From: Actinomycetes bacterium
Lineage (GTDB): Bacteria; Actinomycetota; Acidimicrobiia; Acidimicrobiales; RAAP-2
Assembly (NCBI GenBank): GCA_021784205.1
Contig: JAJXTB010000009.1
Span: forward strand, 1-46,227
Length of the DNA: 46,227 nucleotides
Direction: 5' to 3'
A program made the position numbers and the translations under genes. Each line of letters opens with the position of its first letter. Within the stretch, counting starts at the first letter, position 1. Below the pieces are notes generated by a model, which searched no databases, was not told where the DNA came from, and saw only the letters and a list, made by a program, of their open reading frames with translations. This document shows, piece after piece, positions 8,119 through 16,836 of this stretch.

Positions 8119-9321
8119 ATGACCTCACCACGTCCCTTGTCCGGCGCGCTGACGTTTCTCATGGCGGTCGGCGTCGGCGTCATGGTCGCCAACCTGTACT
8201 ACCTCCAGCCGGTCCTGCACCAGATTCGCCACGACTTCCACGTCGGCACGGCCACGGCCTCGCTACTCGTCACGTTCACCCAGGCGGGTTACGCGGTGGG
8301 ACTGGCTCTAGTGGTACCCCTCGGCGACCTGATGCGCCGGCGCCGCTTGATCGCTCTCATGTTCCTCCTGGCGGCGGCAACGATGGCTCTGGCGGCTCTG
8401 ACGACATCTTTCGCTGCCTTCGCGGCGATCTCGCTACTCATCGGCCTCACGTCGGTAGGGACCCAGATGATCGTCCCTTTCGCGGCCGACCTCGCCGCAG
8501 AGGCCTCGCGCGGTCGCACGATCGCGCGGGTGATGTCGGGCCTGCTCGCGGGCATCTTGCTCTCGCGCACCGCGTCCGGCCTCCTCGCCCAGGTGGCGGG
8601 CTGGCGCTCGATCTACTGGGTCGCCGCGGCAGTCCTCGCAGTGATGGCCCTCGTCTTGTTTCGGGTGCTGCCCGAAGAGCAGGTGCGGCCTCCTCTCACC
8701 TACACCCAGGCGGTCGCCGGTTCGCTGCAACTCTTTCGCACCCAGCCCCTCTTGCGCTTTCGCGCCTGGTTCGGCGCGCTGGCCTTCGCCTCACTCTCGA
8801 CGCTGTGGACGACTCTCTCGTTCCACCTCAGCGGCGCCCCCTTTCACTACTCCAACGCCACGATCGGACTGTTCGGTCTCTTCGGCGTCGCCGGCATCAC
8901 CGCGGCCAACGCCGCCGGTCACCTCGCCGACCGCGCCCGCAGCCGCACCGCGACGATCGTCGCGGCCTTCTTGATCACCGGCTCTTTCGCGATCCTCTGG
9001 CTGGGTCGCGACAGCGTCTGGCTGCTCGCCCTGGGCGTGATCGTGCTCGACGCCGGGATGCAAGGCATGCAGATCACCAACCAGTCGATCATCTACGGGT
9101 TGAGCCCGCAGGCGCGCAGTCGGGTCAACAGCGCCTACATGGTCAACTGTTTCGCCGGCGCGTCCCTGGGATCGTTCTTCGCCGGGACGCTCTACGCGCA
9201 CTTCGGCTGGGCGGGCGACTGCTGGCTGGGCGGCGCGCTGGGCCTGGCGATGGTGGTGCCGGCGCTGAGTGCGCGCAACTCAACCGTCGCGGTCGCCCAC
9301 GTGATACTTGATCCCGCCTAG
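8119..9321 (+). CDS. MFS transporter, YnfM/drug-efflux-like
   Basis: This is a 400-residue major facilitator permease with twelve predicted helices. It starts MTSPRPLSGALTFLMAVGVGVMVANLYYLQPVL, and the NLYYLQP element is typical of YnfM-like and related putative efflux proteins. Motif A is PLGDLMRRRRLI (about residues 68-79). Later conserved bits are QVAGWRSIYWVAA and DAGMQGMQITNQS. It follows the thioesterase by 19 bases and probably belongs to the same transcript. Its TAG stop overlaps the convergent glyS stop in the palindrome CTAG. The substrate is unknown. Confidence 0.85.
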   Translation: MTSPRPLSGALTFLMAVGVGVMVANLYYLQPVLHQIRHDFHVGTATASLLVTFTQAGYAVGLALVVPLGDLMRRRRLIALMFLLAAATMALAALTTSFAAFAAISLLIGLTSVGTQMIVPFAADLAAEASRGRTIARVMSGLLAGILLSRTASGLLAQVAGWRSIYWVAAAVLAVMALVLFRVLPEEQVRPPLTYTQAVAGSLQLFRTQPLLRFRAWFGALAFASLSTLWTTLSFHLSGAPFHYSNATIGLFGLFGVAGITAANAAGHLADRARSRTATIVAAFLITGSFAILWLGRDSVWLLALGVIVLDAGMQGMQITNQSIIYGLSPQARSRVNSAYMVNCFAGASLGSFFAGTLYAHFGWAGDCWLGGALGLAMVVPALSARNSTVAVAHVILDPA

Positions 9322-10631
9322 ACGAGGCGGGTGAGGACCGTGGCCACGAGATCGTCGATGGCGACGCGAGTCTGAGTGGTCGTGTCGCGGTCTCGCACGG
9401 TCACCGCGCGGTCCTCGAGGCTGTCGAAGTCGATCGTCACGCACAGCGGCGTGCCGATCTCGTCCTGGCGCCGGTAACGGCGCCCGATCGACTGGGTCAG
9501 GTCGAAGTCGCACATCACGTGGGGCTGAAGCAGTCCCAGCACCTCGCGCGAGAGCCCCTCGAGGTCGGGCTTCTTCGATAGCGGCAGCACCGCGACCTGG
9601 TAGGGAGCGAGGCGCGGGTGCAGGCGCAGGACGCTGCGCGTCTCGCCCTCGACCACGTCCTCCTCGTAGGCCGCGAGCAGGAATGCCATCATGGCCCGCG
9701 TCGCGCCGGCGGCTGGCTCGATGACGTAGGGCACGTAGCGCTCGTTATTGGCCTGGTCGAAGTACTCGAGGCGCACGCCCGAGGCGTTGGCGTGCTGGGT
9801 GAGGTCGTAGTCGCCGCGGTTCGCGATGCCCTCGAGTTCGTCGAATCCCCACGGGAAGTCGAACTCGATGTCGGTGGTGCCGCGCGAGTAGTGCGACAGA
9901 TCGGCCGCGGCGTGCTCGTGGAGACGCAACTTCTCGGGAGCGATCCCCAGCTCGAGGTACCAGCGGTGGCGCGTCTCGATCCAGTAGCGGTACCACGTGT
10001 CGGCCTCGGCGGGCGGGACGAAAAACTCCATCTCCATCTGCTCGAACTCGCGGGTGCGAAAGATGGAGTTCTGCGGCGTGATCTCGTTGCGGAAAGACTT
10101 GCCGATCTGGGCGATGCCGAAGGGCGGCTTGCGCCGGGTGGTCGCGAGCACGTTGGCGAAGTTGGTGAACATCCCCTGGGCGGTCTCGGGGCGCAGGTAC
10201 GCCGTCGCGCCCTCGCCCTCGACCGGGCCGGCCTGGGTCTTGAACATCAGGTTGAAGGCGCGCGCCTCGGTGAACTCCGTCGAGCCGCAGTTGGGACAGA
10301 CCCCGTCGATCTTGTCCTCGCGCCAGCGCTCCTTGCACTTCTTGCAGTCCACCAGGGGGTCGGTGAAGGTCTCGAGATGCCCCGACGCGGCCCAAATCGC
10401 CGGCGGGCCGAGGATCGCCGCGTCGATGCCGACGATGTCGTCGCGCAACTGGACCATCGAGCGCCACCAGGCGTTCTTGACGTTACGCAGCATGTTGACC
10501 CCGAGGGGGCCGTAGTCGTACGCGGAGCGGAATCCGCCGTAGATCTCTGCCGACGGGAAGAAGAAGCCCCGCCGCTTGGCCAGGTTCGTGATCTTTTCGA
10601 GGAGATCGTCGCCGGAATCGTGCTCAGCCAT
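9318..10631 (-). CDS. glyS: Glycine-tRNA ligase (alpha2, class II)
   Basis: Glycyl-tRNA synthetase charges tRNA-Gly in the cytoplasm. The 437-residue single-chain form has class-II motifs: the KRRGFFFPSAEIYGG start, motif 2 FRNEITPQNSIFRTREFEQMEMEF (key residues FRNE and RTREF) and the AYLRPETAQGMF block. A zinc-ribbon-like insertion lies at about residues 96-116 (CKKCKERW, then CPNCGS). The C-terminal anticodon-binding domain includes LAPYQVAVLPLSKK. The ATG overlaps the upstream hemW stop by one base (TGATG). It is the last gene of the uppS operon and converges with the MFS gene. Confidence 0.97.
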   Translation of the reverse strand: MAEHDSGDDLLEKITNLAKRRGFFFPSAEIYGGFRSAYDYGPLGVNMLRNVKNAWWRSMVQLRDDIVGIDAAILGPPAIWAASGHLETFTDPLVDCKKCKERWREDKIDGVCPNCGSTEFTEARAFNLMFKTQAGPVEGEGATAYLRPETAQGMFTNFANVLATTRRKPPFGIAQIGKSFRNEITPQNSIFRTREFEQMEMEFFVPPAEADTWYRYWIETRHRWYLELGIAPEKLRLHEHAAADLSHYSRGTTDIEFDFPWGFDELEGIANRGDYDLTQHANASGVRLEYFDQANNERYVPYVIEPAAGATRAMMAFLLAAYEEDVVEGETRSVLRLHPRLAPYQVAVLPLSKKPDLEGLSREVLGLLQPHVMCDFDLTQSIGRRYRRQDEIGTPLCVTIDFDSLEDRAVTVRDRDTTTQTRVAIDDLVATVLTRLV

Positions 10632-11722
10632 CAGCCAAGGCTACCGGACGAGTCTGCGCTCCTCAGGCGGACGATGACCTGGTTGGCGAGGAGGCGTCCC
10701 TGCGGCGCGAGGTGGACGCGACCCGACTCCACCTCGACCAGGTGGGCGATCTCGTCCAGCGAGTCGAAGGCATCAACCGGCACGCCGGTGGTTGTGCGCA
10801 GGGCGAGCGAGTCGTGCTCGAAGCGACGCGTCGTCTCGTCGAGAAACTCCTCGCCGGCTCGCGGCGAGCGCCCTTCGACGATCGCGGCGATGTAACGCTC
10901 GGGCGTGCGCACGTTCCAGTACCGGTGACCCTGGCGATGTGAGTGCGCCGCAGAGCCGAAGCCCTCGTAGTCGCCCTGATCCCAGTAGAGGTGGTTGTGG
11001 CGGCACTCGTGGCCCGGCCGCGCCCAGTTGGAGATCTCTTCCCACTGATATCCGGCCGCGTCGAGGGTCGCGCCCACCAGGTCATAGGCGTCGGCGGTGG
11101 CGTCCTCGTCAGGGTGACGCGAGGGATCGCGCCCGAGCGGGGTCGCCGGCTCCGGGGTGAGCGCGTAGCAGCTGATGTGCGGTGGCGGGTGCTCGAGTCC
11201 CAGGAGGTCGCCGAGCGTCGCGGCCACGTCGGCGAGGCTCTCCGCCCGCGAGCCGATGATGAGGTCCATGTTCCACGTGGCGAAACCGGCCGCCGTGACG
11301 GCCTCGGACACCTCGACGTGGGCGCCCGTGCCGTGGCGACGCCCGAGGTCGGCGAGCACCGCGGGGCGCGTGGACTGGATGCCGAAGCTCATGCGCGTCA
11401 CTCCCCCGGCGCGATAGGCCGCGAGTCGCTCGAAGGACGCGTCCTCGGGGTTGCACTCGACGGTCACCTCGGCGCCGGGCGCGAGGGGGATCTCGGACAG
11501 GATCGCGATTAGGTCCCTCGCGGGCAGGCGCGATGGTGTGCCCCCGCCGAAGAAGACCGACGTCACCGCGGGCATGTCGGCGCGACGCGCGGCGATCTCG
11601 GCGCGCACCGCCGCGACGTAGTCGTCCATCAGCTGGTCGCGGTCGGCGTAGGTAGCGAAGGCACAGTAGTCGCAGCGGTGCGCGCAGAAGGGCACGTGGA
11701 CGTAGACGCCGAAGTCGCTCAC
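10631..11722 (-). CDS. hemW: Radical SAM heme chaperone HemW
   Basis: This 363-residue protein was formerly annotated as an oxygen-independent coproporphyrinogen III oxidase. The radical-SAM cluster motif is CAHRCDYCAF (C-x3-C-x2-C), preceded by the typical YVHVPF. The FFGGGTPSRL motif, VECNPEDA and SFGIQS follow in the family's order. HemW proteins are heme chaperones, not coproporphyrinogen oxidases; they differ from HemN at the N-terminal region, and this protein begins directly at the YVHVPFC block as HemW does. GTG 11722 is used because it overlaps the photolyase stop in GTGA. Confidence 0.93.
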   Translation of the reverse strand: MSDFGVYVHVPFCAHRCDYCAFATYADRDQLMDDYVAAVRAEIAARRADMPAVTSVFFGGGTPSRLPARDLIAILSEIPLAPGAEVTVECNPEDASFERLAAYRAGGVTRMSFGIQSTRPAVLADLGRRHGTGAHVEVSEAVTAAGFATWNMDLIIGSRAESLADVAATLGDLLGLEHPPPHISCYALTPEPATPLGRDPSRHPDEDATADAYDLVGATLDAAGYQWEEISNWARPGHECRHNHLYWDQGDYEGFGSAAHSHRQGHRYWNVRTPERYIAAIVEGRSPRAGEEFLDETTRRFEHDSLALRTTTGVPVDAFDSLDEIAHLVEVESGRVHLAPQGRLLANQVIVRLRSADSSGSLG

Positions 11723-13089
11723 GAGCGCGTGGCGGCGGCCCAGCGCGCGAGCGCCTCGTGGCGTTCGGCAGCCAGATCGATCATGGGAGCAGGGTACCGG
11801 TCGGCAACGCCGCCCGCGCCGGGCTGGTGGATGAAGGGCGCGTCGACACCGGCGAGCTCATCGACGTATCGGCGCACGTACGCGCCCTCGGGGTCGAAGC
11901 GCTCGGCCTGGAGCGTCGGGTTGAAGATGCGATGAAACGGGGCGGCGTCGACGCCCACGCCCGCGCACCACTGCCACCCGTGCTGATTCGAGGCGAGATC
12001 CCCATCGACCAGTCGCCACATGAACCAGCGCGCGCCCCAGCGCCAGTCGAGGTGCAAGTGCTTGACCAAGAACGACGCGACGACCATGCGCACCCTGTTG
12101 TGCATCCATCCCTCGGTGAGGAGCTGGCGCATCCCGGCGTCGACGAGCGGAAAGCCGGTCTCGCCGCGCGCCCAACTTTGAAAGCGCAACGCCGCGGCCT
12201 CGTCGCGATCCACCTTTAGCCGGCCTCGCGCCGCGTGGTGGCCGTCTCGCGCCGAGTCGGGACGGTGGAAGAGAACGTCACCATAAAACTCGCGCCAGAC
12301 AATCTCGGAAACGAAGGCTTCCTCGCCCACGAGATCGAGAACCTGTCGGGGATGCAGGACACCGAAGTGCAGGTAGGCACTCAGTCGGCTCGTCGCGTCG
12401 AGGTCGGGACGGTTGCGCGCGGCTGCGTAGTCCTTGGCGCCCTGCGCGAAGTCCCCCAGACGCGCGTGCGCGGCCGATTCGCCGGCGCCACCAGGCGCCG
12501 CCGACCCGTCGTCGAGGTCGCCGAAGTACCAAGGACGCCGGGTCCCCCCAAGTCGTGCCACCGAAGCGGACGACTCGCCCGACGCCAGGCGCCAGCCTAC
12601 GGCAACCCCGCGCCGAGGTGGGGGCACGGCCTGGCGCGACCACGCTCGGCGAAACGGCGTGAAGACGCGGTAGAGATCCCCGTTCGCCGTGCGCACGACT
12701 CCCGGCTCGACGGCGTAGGGCGAATCGAGTAAATGTGCCGTGACGCCGCGCGCGGACAGTGCCGCGACGACCTGACGGTCGCGCTCTCGGCCGTACGGAC
12801 CGAAGTCCGCGGTACCAAACACCACGCGCGCGCCGACTTCCAGCGCGAGACCCACGAGGACGTCGGCGGGGTCGCCCACTCGCACGCACAACGCGCCGCC
12901 CATCGCTCGATCGAGAGCGCCCAACGTCGCGGCGAGATACGCACGCCGCGTAGCACCGGCCGGGGCGAGCAGCGCCTCGTCGGCTACGAAGACGCCAACC
13001 ACCTCGCCGGCCGCGGCCGCGGCCTCGAGGGCCGGTTGGTCCGCGAGGCGCAGATCGCGGCGAAACCAGTACAGCGAGACCGCGCTCAC
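11719..13089 (-). CDS. phr: Deoxyribodipyrimidine photolyase
   Basis: This 456-residue cryptochrome/photolyase-family protein probably repairs cyclobutane pyrimidine dimers using light. The N-terminal antenna-binding Rossmann domain begins SLYWFRRDLRLADQ. The C-terminal FAD domain has TSRLSAYLHFG, EIVWREFY, GFPLVDAGMRQL, EGWMHNRVRMVVASF and SNQHGWQWCAG, with the FAD-contacting and dimer-binding Trp residues of class I enzymes. The start at GTG 13089 overlaps the recO stop (GTGA). A longer frame to 13362 would be antisense-like Arg/Pro-rich sequence. It sits in a housekeeping operon between recO and hemW, so it may be constitutively expressed. Confidence 0.95.
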   Translation of the reverse strand: MSAVSLYWFRRDLRLADQPALEAAAAAGEVVGVFVADEALLAPAGATRRAYLAATLGALDRAMGGALCVRVGDPADVLVGLALEVGARVVFGTADFGPYGRERDRQVVAALSARGVTAHLLDSPYAVEPGVVRTANGDLYRVFTPFRRAWSRQAVPPPRRGVAVGWRLASGESSASVARLGGTRRPWYFGDLDDGSAAPGGAGESAAHARLGDFAQGAKDYAAARNRPDLDATSRLSAYLHFGVLHPRQVLDLVGEEAFVSEIVWREFYGDVLFHRPDSARDGHHAARGRLKVDRDEAAALRFQSWARGETGFPLVDAGMRQLLTEGWMHNRVRMVVASFLVKHLHLDWRWGARWFMWRLVDGDLASNQHGWQWCAGVGVDAAPFHRIFNPTLQAERFDPEGAYVRRYVDELAGVDAPFIHQPGAGGVADRYPAPMIDLAAERHEALARWAAATRS

Positions 13090-13823
13090 GGGGACTTGGG
13101 ACCCAGCGGCGCCGTGGAGCGAGCCGCGCGAAGGCGCCGACCGAGGTGGACTTCGAGGGCCTCGTGGACGAGGGAGGAGACCTCGCCCGACGCGGCCGGC
13201 GCGGAGCGCAAGACCGCGGCCAGGTCGCCGCCGACGATGCGTCGCATCAGGGTCAGCGCCTCGGGTGAGAGCGGGCTGCCGCTGCGACACAGTGCGCACA
13301 GCGCCCCGCCGATCGCGGCGTCGAAGGCCACGAGGGGGCCCTCGCGCCCGCAGTTCGCGCACGCGTCGAGCACCGGCGCCGAGCCGTCGTAATCGAGGAG
13401 TCGCAACCCGAAGGAGGCGGGCACCAGCGTCGGGTCGTAGTCGGGGTTGTCCAGCGTGGCGAGAACTCGCACCAGTACCTCGAAGAACGCGTCATCGACC
13501 ACGTCGTCGACGGGGATCGCGTCGACCATCTCCACGACGGCGAAACCGGCGGTGATGCGCTCGTAGCTCGAGCGCAGCGTCGCGAAGCGTTCGAGGTGGC
13601 TCACGTGGCGCGCGATGTAGAAGTCGCCGCGAGATCGCACGAGACTGACGCGCACGTAGCCCAGGACCTCGAGGGTGCCGCCCAGGCGGCTAGTGGTCTT
13701 GCGCACTCCTTTGGCAATGACGCGGACCTTGCCGTGGGCCCTCGTCCACAGCACCACGACGCGATCCGCCTCACCCGAGCTGTAGGTGCGCAGGACGATC
13801 GCGTCGTCGTCGATTTCTCTCAC
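13086..13823 (-). CDS. recO: DNA repair protein RecO
   Basis: This 245-residue RecO works in the RecFOR pathway, loading RecA on single-stranded gaps. The N-terminal OB fold begins DAIVLRTYSSGEADRVVVLW and continues to KVRVIAKGVRKTTSRLGG. The C-terminal domain carries a four-cysteine zinc motif (CANCGREG, then CALC) as in many RecO proteins. Start GTG 13823 overlaps the small membrane-protein stop (GTGA). Upstream in-frame sequence to 14285 is antisense to uppS and low in plausibility. Confidence 0.93.
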   Translation of the reverse strand: MREIDDDAIVLRTYSSGEADRVVVLWTRAHGKVRVIAKGVRKTTSRLGGTLEVLGYVRVSLVRSRGDFYIARHVSHLERFATLRSSYERITAGFAVVEMVDAIPVDDVVDDAFFEVLVRVLATLDNPDYDPTLVPASFGLRLLDYDGSAPVLDACANCGREGPLVAFDAAIGGALCALCRSGSPLSPEALTLMRRIVGGDLAAVLRSAPAASGEVSSLVHEALEVHLGRRLRAARSTAPLGPKSP

Positions 13824-14035
13824 CGCGGGGGGTCGTCCTCGCGCTCGGCGAAGTGCTGACGGCGCGGCGTGATGCCGAGGAAGCGGTTGAGCAGCACACC
13901 GGCGTAGACGAGCACCGCGAGCACCACCGGCACGACCAGGGGAGCGACCAGGCTCGAGGCCCCGTCGAGGGCGATTCCCCAGAGCACGAGGTAGAGAACG
14001 ATTCCAATGACCCAGGCCACACGGGTCGCTCTCAC
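13820..14035 (-). CDS. Small two-helix membrane protein between uppS and recO
   Basis: This is a 71-residue protein with two strongly hydrophobic segments, at about residues 6-23 (VAWVIGIVLYLVLWGIAL) and 30-49 (VAPLVVPVVLAVLVYAGVLL). A short basic then acidic tail follows (ITPRRQHFAEREDD). It begins at GTG 14035, which overlaps the uppS stop in GTGA, and its TGA overlaps the recO GTG in the same way. The exact overlaps on both sides argue that it is a true gene, although it is only the tail of a longer open frame. It has no recognised family and its function is unknown. Its place next to uppS could point to lipid-carrier metabolism, but that is speculation. Confidence 0.75.
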   Translation of the reverse strand: MRATRVAWVIGIVLYLVLWGIALDGASSLVAPLVVPVVLAVLVYAGVLLNRFLGITPRRQHFAEREDDPPR

Positions 14036-14769
14036 TGGTCCACTCCACCAAAGCGCCGCTCGCGGCTCTGGAACTCTTCGATCGCGCGATAGAGATCCTC
14101 GCGGCGAAAGTCGGGCCAGAGCACGTCGGTGAAGACGAGCTCGGAGTAGGCCATCTCCCAGAGCAGGAAGTTCGAAATCCGGTACTCGCCCGACGTGCGC
14201 ACGACGAGGTCGGGGTCGGGCAGCTCGGGGTGGTAGAGGCGCGAACGGATCGCCTTCTCGTCGACCTTGTTGGCCGAGACGCCATCGGCCACCAGACGCG
14301 CGACGGCGTCGACGATCTCGGCCCGTCCGCCGTAGTTGAAGGCGATGTTGAGCGTCATCGCCCGGTTGCGCCGCGTCAGCTCGGCGGCGTCGTCCATGCT
14401 TTTGAGGACGCGCTTGGGCACGCGCCAGTCGCGCCGGCCCGAGAAGGTGATGCGCACCCCGTCGTCGTTGAGACCGTCGCGGTGACGCTCGAGGATCCCG
14501 CGGTTGAAATTCATGAGATAGCGCACCTCGTCCACCGGACGGCGCCAGTTCTCGGTCGAGAAGGCGTAGACCGTGAGGGCCCTCACCCCGACCGCGAGCG
14601 CCCCGTAGGTGGCGTCGAGGAGCGCCTCCTCGCCCGCTCCGTGACCCTCGGTGCGCGGCAGTCCGCGACGCTGGGCCCAGCGGCCGTTTCCGTCCATGAC
14701 GATGGCCACGTGGTGGGGCACACCGGTCCGTTCGATGCTCGCGGGAACGGGGGTCGGGCGCGGATCCAC
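14032..14769 (-). CDS. uppS: Isoprenyl transferase (undecaprenyl/decaprenyl diphosphate synthase family)
   Basis: This 245-residue cis-prenyltransferase makes the polyprenyl diphosphate carrier for cell-wall synthesis. The catalytic Asp is D26 in VAIVMDGNGRWAQ. Other conserved blocks are VYAFSTENWRRP, FNYGGRAEIVDA, DLVVRTSGEYRISNFLLW and the C-terminal ELVFTDVLWPDF. GTG 14769 is the start. A TAGGTT box ends six bases upstream, so the message is probably leaderless. This is the first gene of the six-gene chain down to glyS. The product chain length cannot be told from sequence by eye. Confidence 0.95.
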   Translation of the reverse strand: MDPRPTPVPASIERTGVPHHVAIVMDGNGRWAQRRGLPRTEGHGAGEEALLDATYGALAVGVRALTVYAFSTENWRRPVDEVRYLMNFNRGILERHRDGLNDDGVRITFSGRRDWRVPKRVLKSMDDAAELTRRNRAMTLNIAFNYGGRAEIVDAVARLVADGVSANKVDEKAIRSRLYHPELPDPDLVVRTSGEYRISNFLLWEMAYSELVFTDVLWPDFRREDLYRAIEEFQSRERRFGGVDQ

Positions 14770-14775
14770 GGGTAA

Positions 14776-14781
14776 AACCTA
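14776..14781 (-). promoter_or_regulatory. Probable -10 box of the uppS-glyS operon (leaderless)
   Basis: On the minus strand TAGGTT is followed by six bases (TTACCC) and the GTG of uppS. There is no Shine-Dalgarno sequence. It lies back to back with the helicase promoter, with 34 bases between the hexamers. Confidence 0.55.
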
Positions 14782-14815
14782 GTGCCTTCGACCGCGACGC
14801 CCCGGTCGACGCCCG

Positions 14816-14821
14816 TAGTGT
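14816..14821 (+). promoter_or_regulatory. Probable -10 box of the helicase gene (leaderless)
   Basis: TAGTGT is followed by six bases (CAAGGG) and GTG 14828. The same geometry occurs at seven other genes in the window. Confidence 0.55.
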
Positions 14822-14827
14822 CAAGGG

Positions 14828-16801
14828 GTGCGTTCCTACGATCCCGACGTGGACGACCCCTACGTTGAGCCCACCGACGACGGCCCCGCGCGCGTGATCG
14901 CCAGCGAAGTCGACGAGGACCACGCGCTCGCCGTACTCGACGCCGTCACCGCCGACCTGCCCGGTGGCGGCGAGGCCCGCGAGGGCCAACGCACCATGAC
15001 CCGACTGGTCGCGCGCGCTCTCTCGACCAAGCAACCCATCATCATCCAGGCCGGCACCGGCGTCGGCAAGTCACTCGCCTACCTCGTGCCCGCGGCGCTC
15101 TCGGGTCAGCGCGTCGTCATCGCCACCGCGACCAAGAACCTCCAGGACCAGCTCGCCACCAAGGATGCTCCGCTGGTCACGGCGCACGCCCCAGGCACGC
15201 GACTGGCGGTGTTGAAGGGCAAGAGCAACTACCTCTGTCGCAACCGCGCGGCCCAGGCCGGGCCGGGCCAGCTCTCCTTCGACGACGGCGAGCGCGTACC
15301 GCGCGGCGTGGCGAGCCAGATGCGGCGCATCCTGGCCTGGGCCAACGACACCACGACGGGCGAGCGAGACGAGCTGACCTTTGACGTCGACGAGCGCGCC
15401 TGGCGCTCGCTCTCGGTGAGTCCCCAGGAGTGCCTCGGCCGCCTCCAATGCCCCCAGGGCCAGTCCTGCTTCGCCGAACTGGCCAAGGACCGCGCGGGCG
15501 AGGCCGACATCGTGATCGTCAACACCCACCTCTACGCCGCGCACCTCGCCTCGGGCGCGATGCTCCTGCCCGCCCACGACGTGGTGGTCTTCGACGAAGC
15601 CCACGAAGCACCGGACATCTTCGCCTCGCTGCTGGGAACCTCATTGACCTCTGCGCGCCTGCGCGCACTCGCCCTCGCCGCACGGCCCCTGCTCGGCCCC
15701 GAGTTCGACGAGGGCCTCAGCGAGCTCGCCGGCGTCGCGGACCGGCTCACGACCTCGCTGGCGATCCAGTACGACGCGCAGCGCCTCACGGGCCTCGACG
15801 AAGACGTCGAGCGCGAGCTGGCGCGGGCGAGTGACCTCGTCACCAGGGTGATCGAGGGCCTGCGCGCGCTGAGTGCCACTGACGCCGCCGAAGCGCGCCG
15901 GCTGCGCACCCTGGGTCCGGCCGTTCACTTGGGCAACGACCTCGTGCGCCTGCGCGGCGTGGGTGAGGGCGAACTGATCTATCTCACCCGGCGCGAGCGC
16001 GAGGTCGAGATCGAGCTGTCACTCATCGACGTGGGTCCGCGCCTCGCCGAGGATCTCTGGCCCGGCGTCACCGCCGTGCTGACCAGTGCCACGATCCCCG
16101 ACTCACTCGGCGCGACCCTCGGACTCGACGCGCCCATCGAACACGTCGAGAGCCCCTTCGACTACCGCCAGCACGCCGTGCTCTACGTGCCGCACCTGCC
16201 CGCGCGAAACGACCCGGCCTGCGAGGCGGCCATCATCGACGAGCTCGTAGCCCTGATCGGTGCGGCCGGCGGGCGAACCCTCGCGCTCTTCACCAATCGC
16301 GCCGTGATGAATCGCGTCGCCGACGCCGTGGCACAGCGCCTGACGACGCCGGTGCTCGTCCAGGGAACGCTGTCACGTCAGCACCTCATCGGCGAGTTCC
16401 GCGAGTCGGTGTCGGCGAGCCTCTTTGCGGTGACGAGCTTCTGGCAGGGTGTTGACGTGCCCGGACACTCCTTGAGCCTGGTGACCATCGACCGCCTGCC
16501 CTTTCGCGTTCCCGGCGATCCCCTGGCCGAGGCGCGCCGTGAGCGGGCCGCGAACCCCTTCTACGACGTCGACCTGCCGCGCGCGGCGATGCTGCTCGCT
16601 CAGGGGGTCGGCCGGCTGATCCGTAGCGCCACCGACCGCGGGGTCGTCGCCGTGCTCGACACGCGCCTGGCCGAGGCGAACTACCGCGGCGCGCTCTTTC
16701 AGAAACTGCCACCCATGCGCCGCACGCGCGACCGGTCCTTCGTGGAGGGCTTCCTGGGCGAGTTGGCGCAGGACCATCCGGGTGATCCGGTAGTAGACTA
16801 G
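14828..16801 (+). CDS. DinG/XPD-like ATP-dependent DNA helicase
   Basis: This is a 657-residue superfamily-2 helicase of the DinG/Rad3 group. Walker A is AGTGVGKSLAY (about residues 75-85) and the DEAH box is VVFDEAHEAPD. A probable iron-sulfur domain lies between them with four cysteines: C in NYLCRNR, then CLGRLQCPQGQSC, matching XPD-type spacing. C-terminal motifs include TSATIPD, FWQGVDVPG, LPFRVPGDPLAEAR and GVGRLIRS. It likely unwinds R-loops or damaged forks. Start GTG 14828 follows a TANNNT-N6 promoter. Confidence 0.9.
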   Translation: MRSYDPDVDDPYVEPTDDGPARVIASEVDEDHALAVLDAVTADLPGGGEAREGQRTMTRLVARALSTKQPIIIQAGTGVGKSLAYLVPAALSGQRVVIATATKNLQDQLATKDAPLVTAHAPGTRLAVLKGKSNYLCRNRAAQAGPGQLSFDDGERVPRGVASQMRRILAWANDTTTGERDELTFDVDERAWRSLSVSPQECLGRLQCPQGQSCFAELAKDRAGEADIVIVNTHLYAAHLASGAMLLPAHDVVVFDEAHEAPDIFASLLGTSLTSARLRALALAARPLLGPEFDEGLSELAGVADRLTTSLAIQYDAQRLTGLDEDVERELARASDLVTRVIEGLRALSATDAAEARRLRTLGPAVHLGNDLVRLRGVGEGELIYLTRREREVEIELSLIDVGPRLAEDLWPGVTAVLTSATIPDSLGATLGLDAPIEHVESPFDYRQHAVLYVPHLPARNDPACEAAIIDELVALIGAAGGRTLALFTNRAVMNRVADAVAQRLTTPVLVQGTLSRQHLIGEFRESVSASLFAVTSFWQGVDVPGHSLSLVTIDRLPFRVPGDPLAEARRERAANPFYDVDLPRAAMLLAQGVGRLIRSATDRGVVAVLDTRLAEANYRGALFQKLPPMRRTRDRSFVEGFLGELAQDHPGDPVVD

Positions 16802-16817
16802 TATTTCACTAGTTTTT
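16797..16817 (+). terminator. Weak hairpin plus T-run after the helicase gene
   Basis: ACTAGT (16797-16802), a five-base loop, and ACTAGT (16808-16813) form a 6-bp stem followed by TTTT. The helicase stop codon is inside the left arm. The stem is AT-rich and weak, so it may instead be an operator for the next gene; a TAGTCT box follows at 16819-16824. Confidence 0.35.
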
Positions 16818-16836
16818 GTAGTCTTCTAGGAGTTCG

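Noticed and set aside
9618..10895. 425-residue plus-strand frame antisense to glyS
   Set aside because: Shadow of glyS and hemW. Its low-complexity Val/Leu/Arg-rich translation has no recognisable domain.
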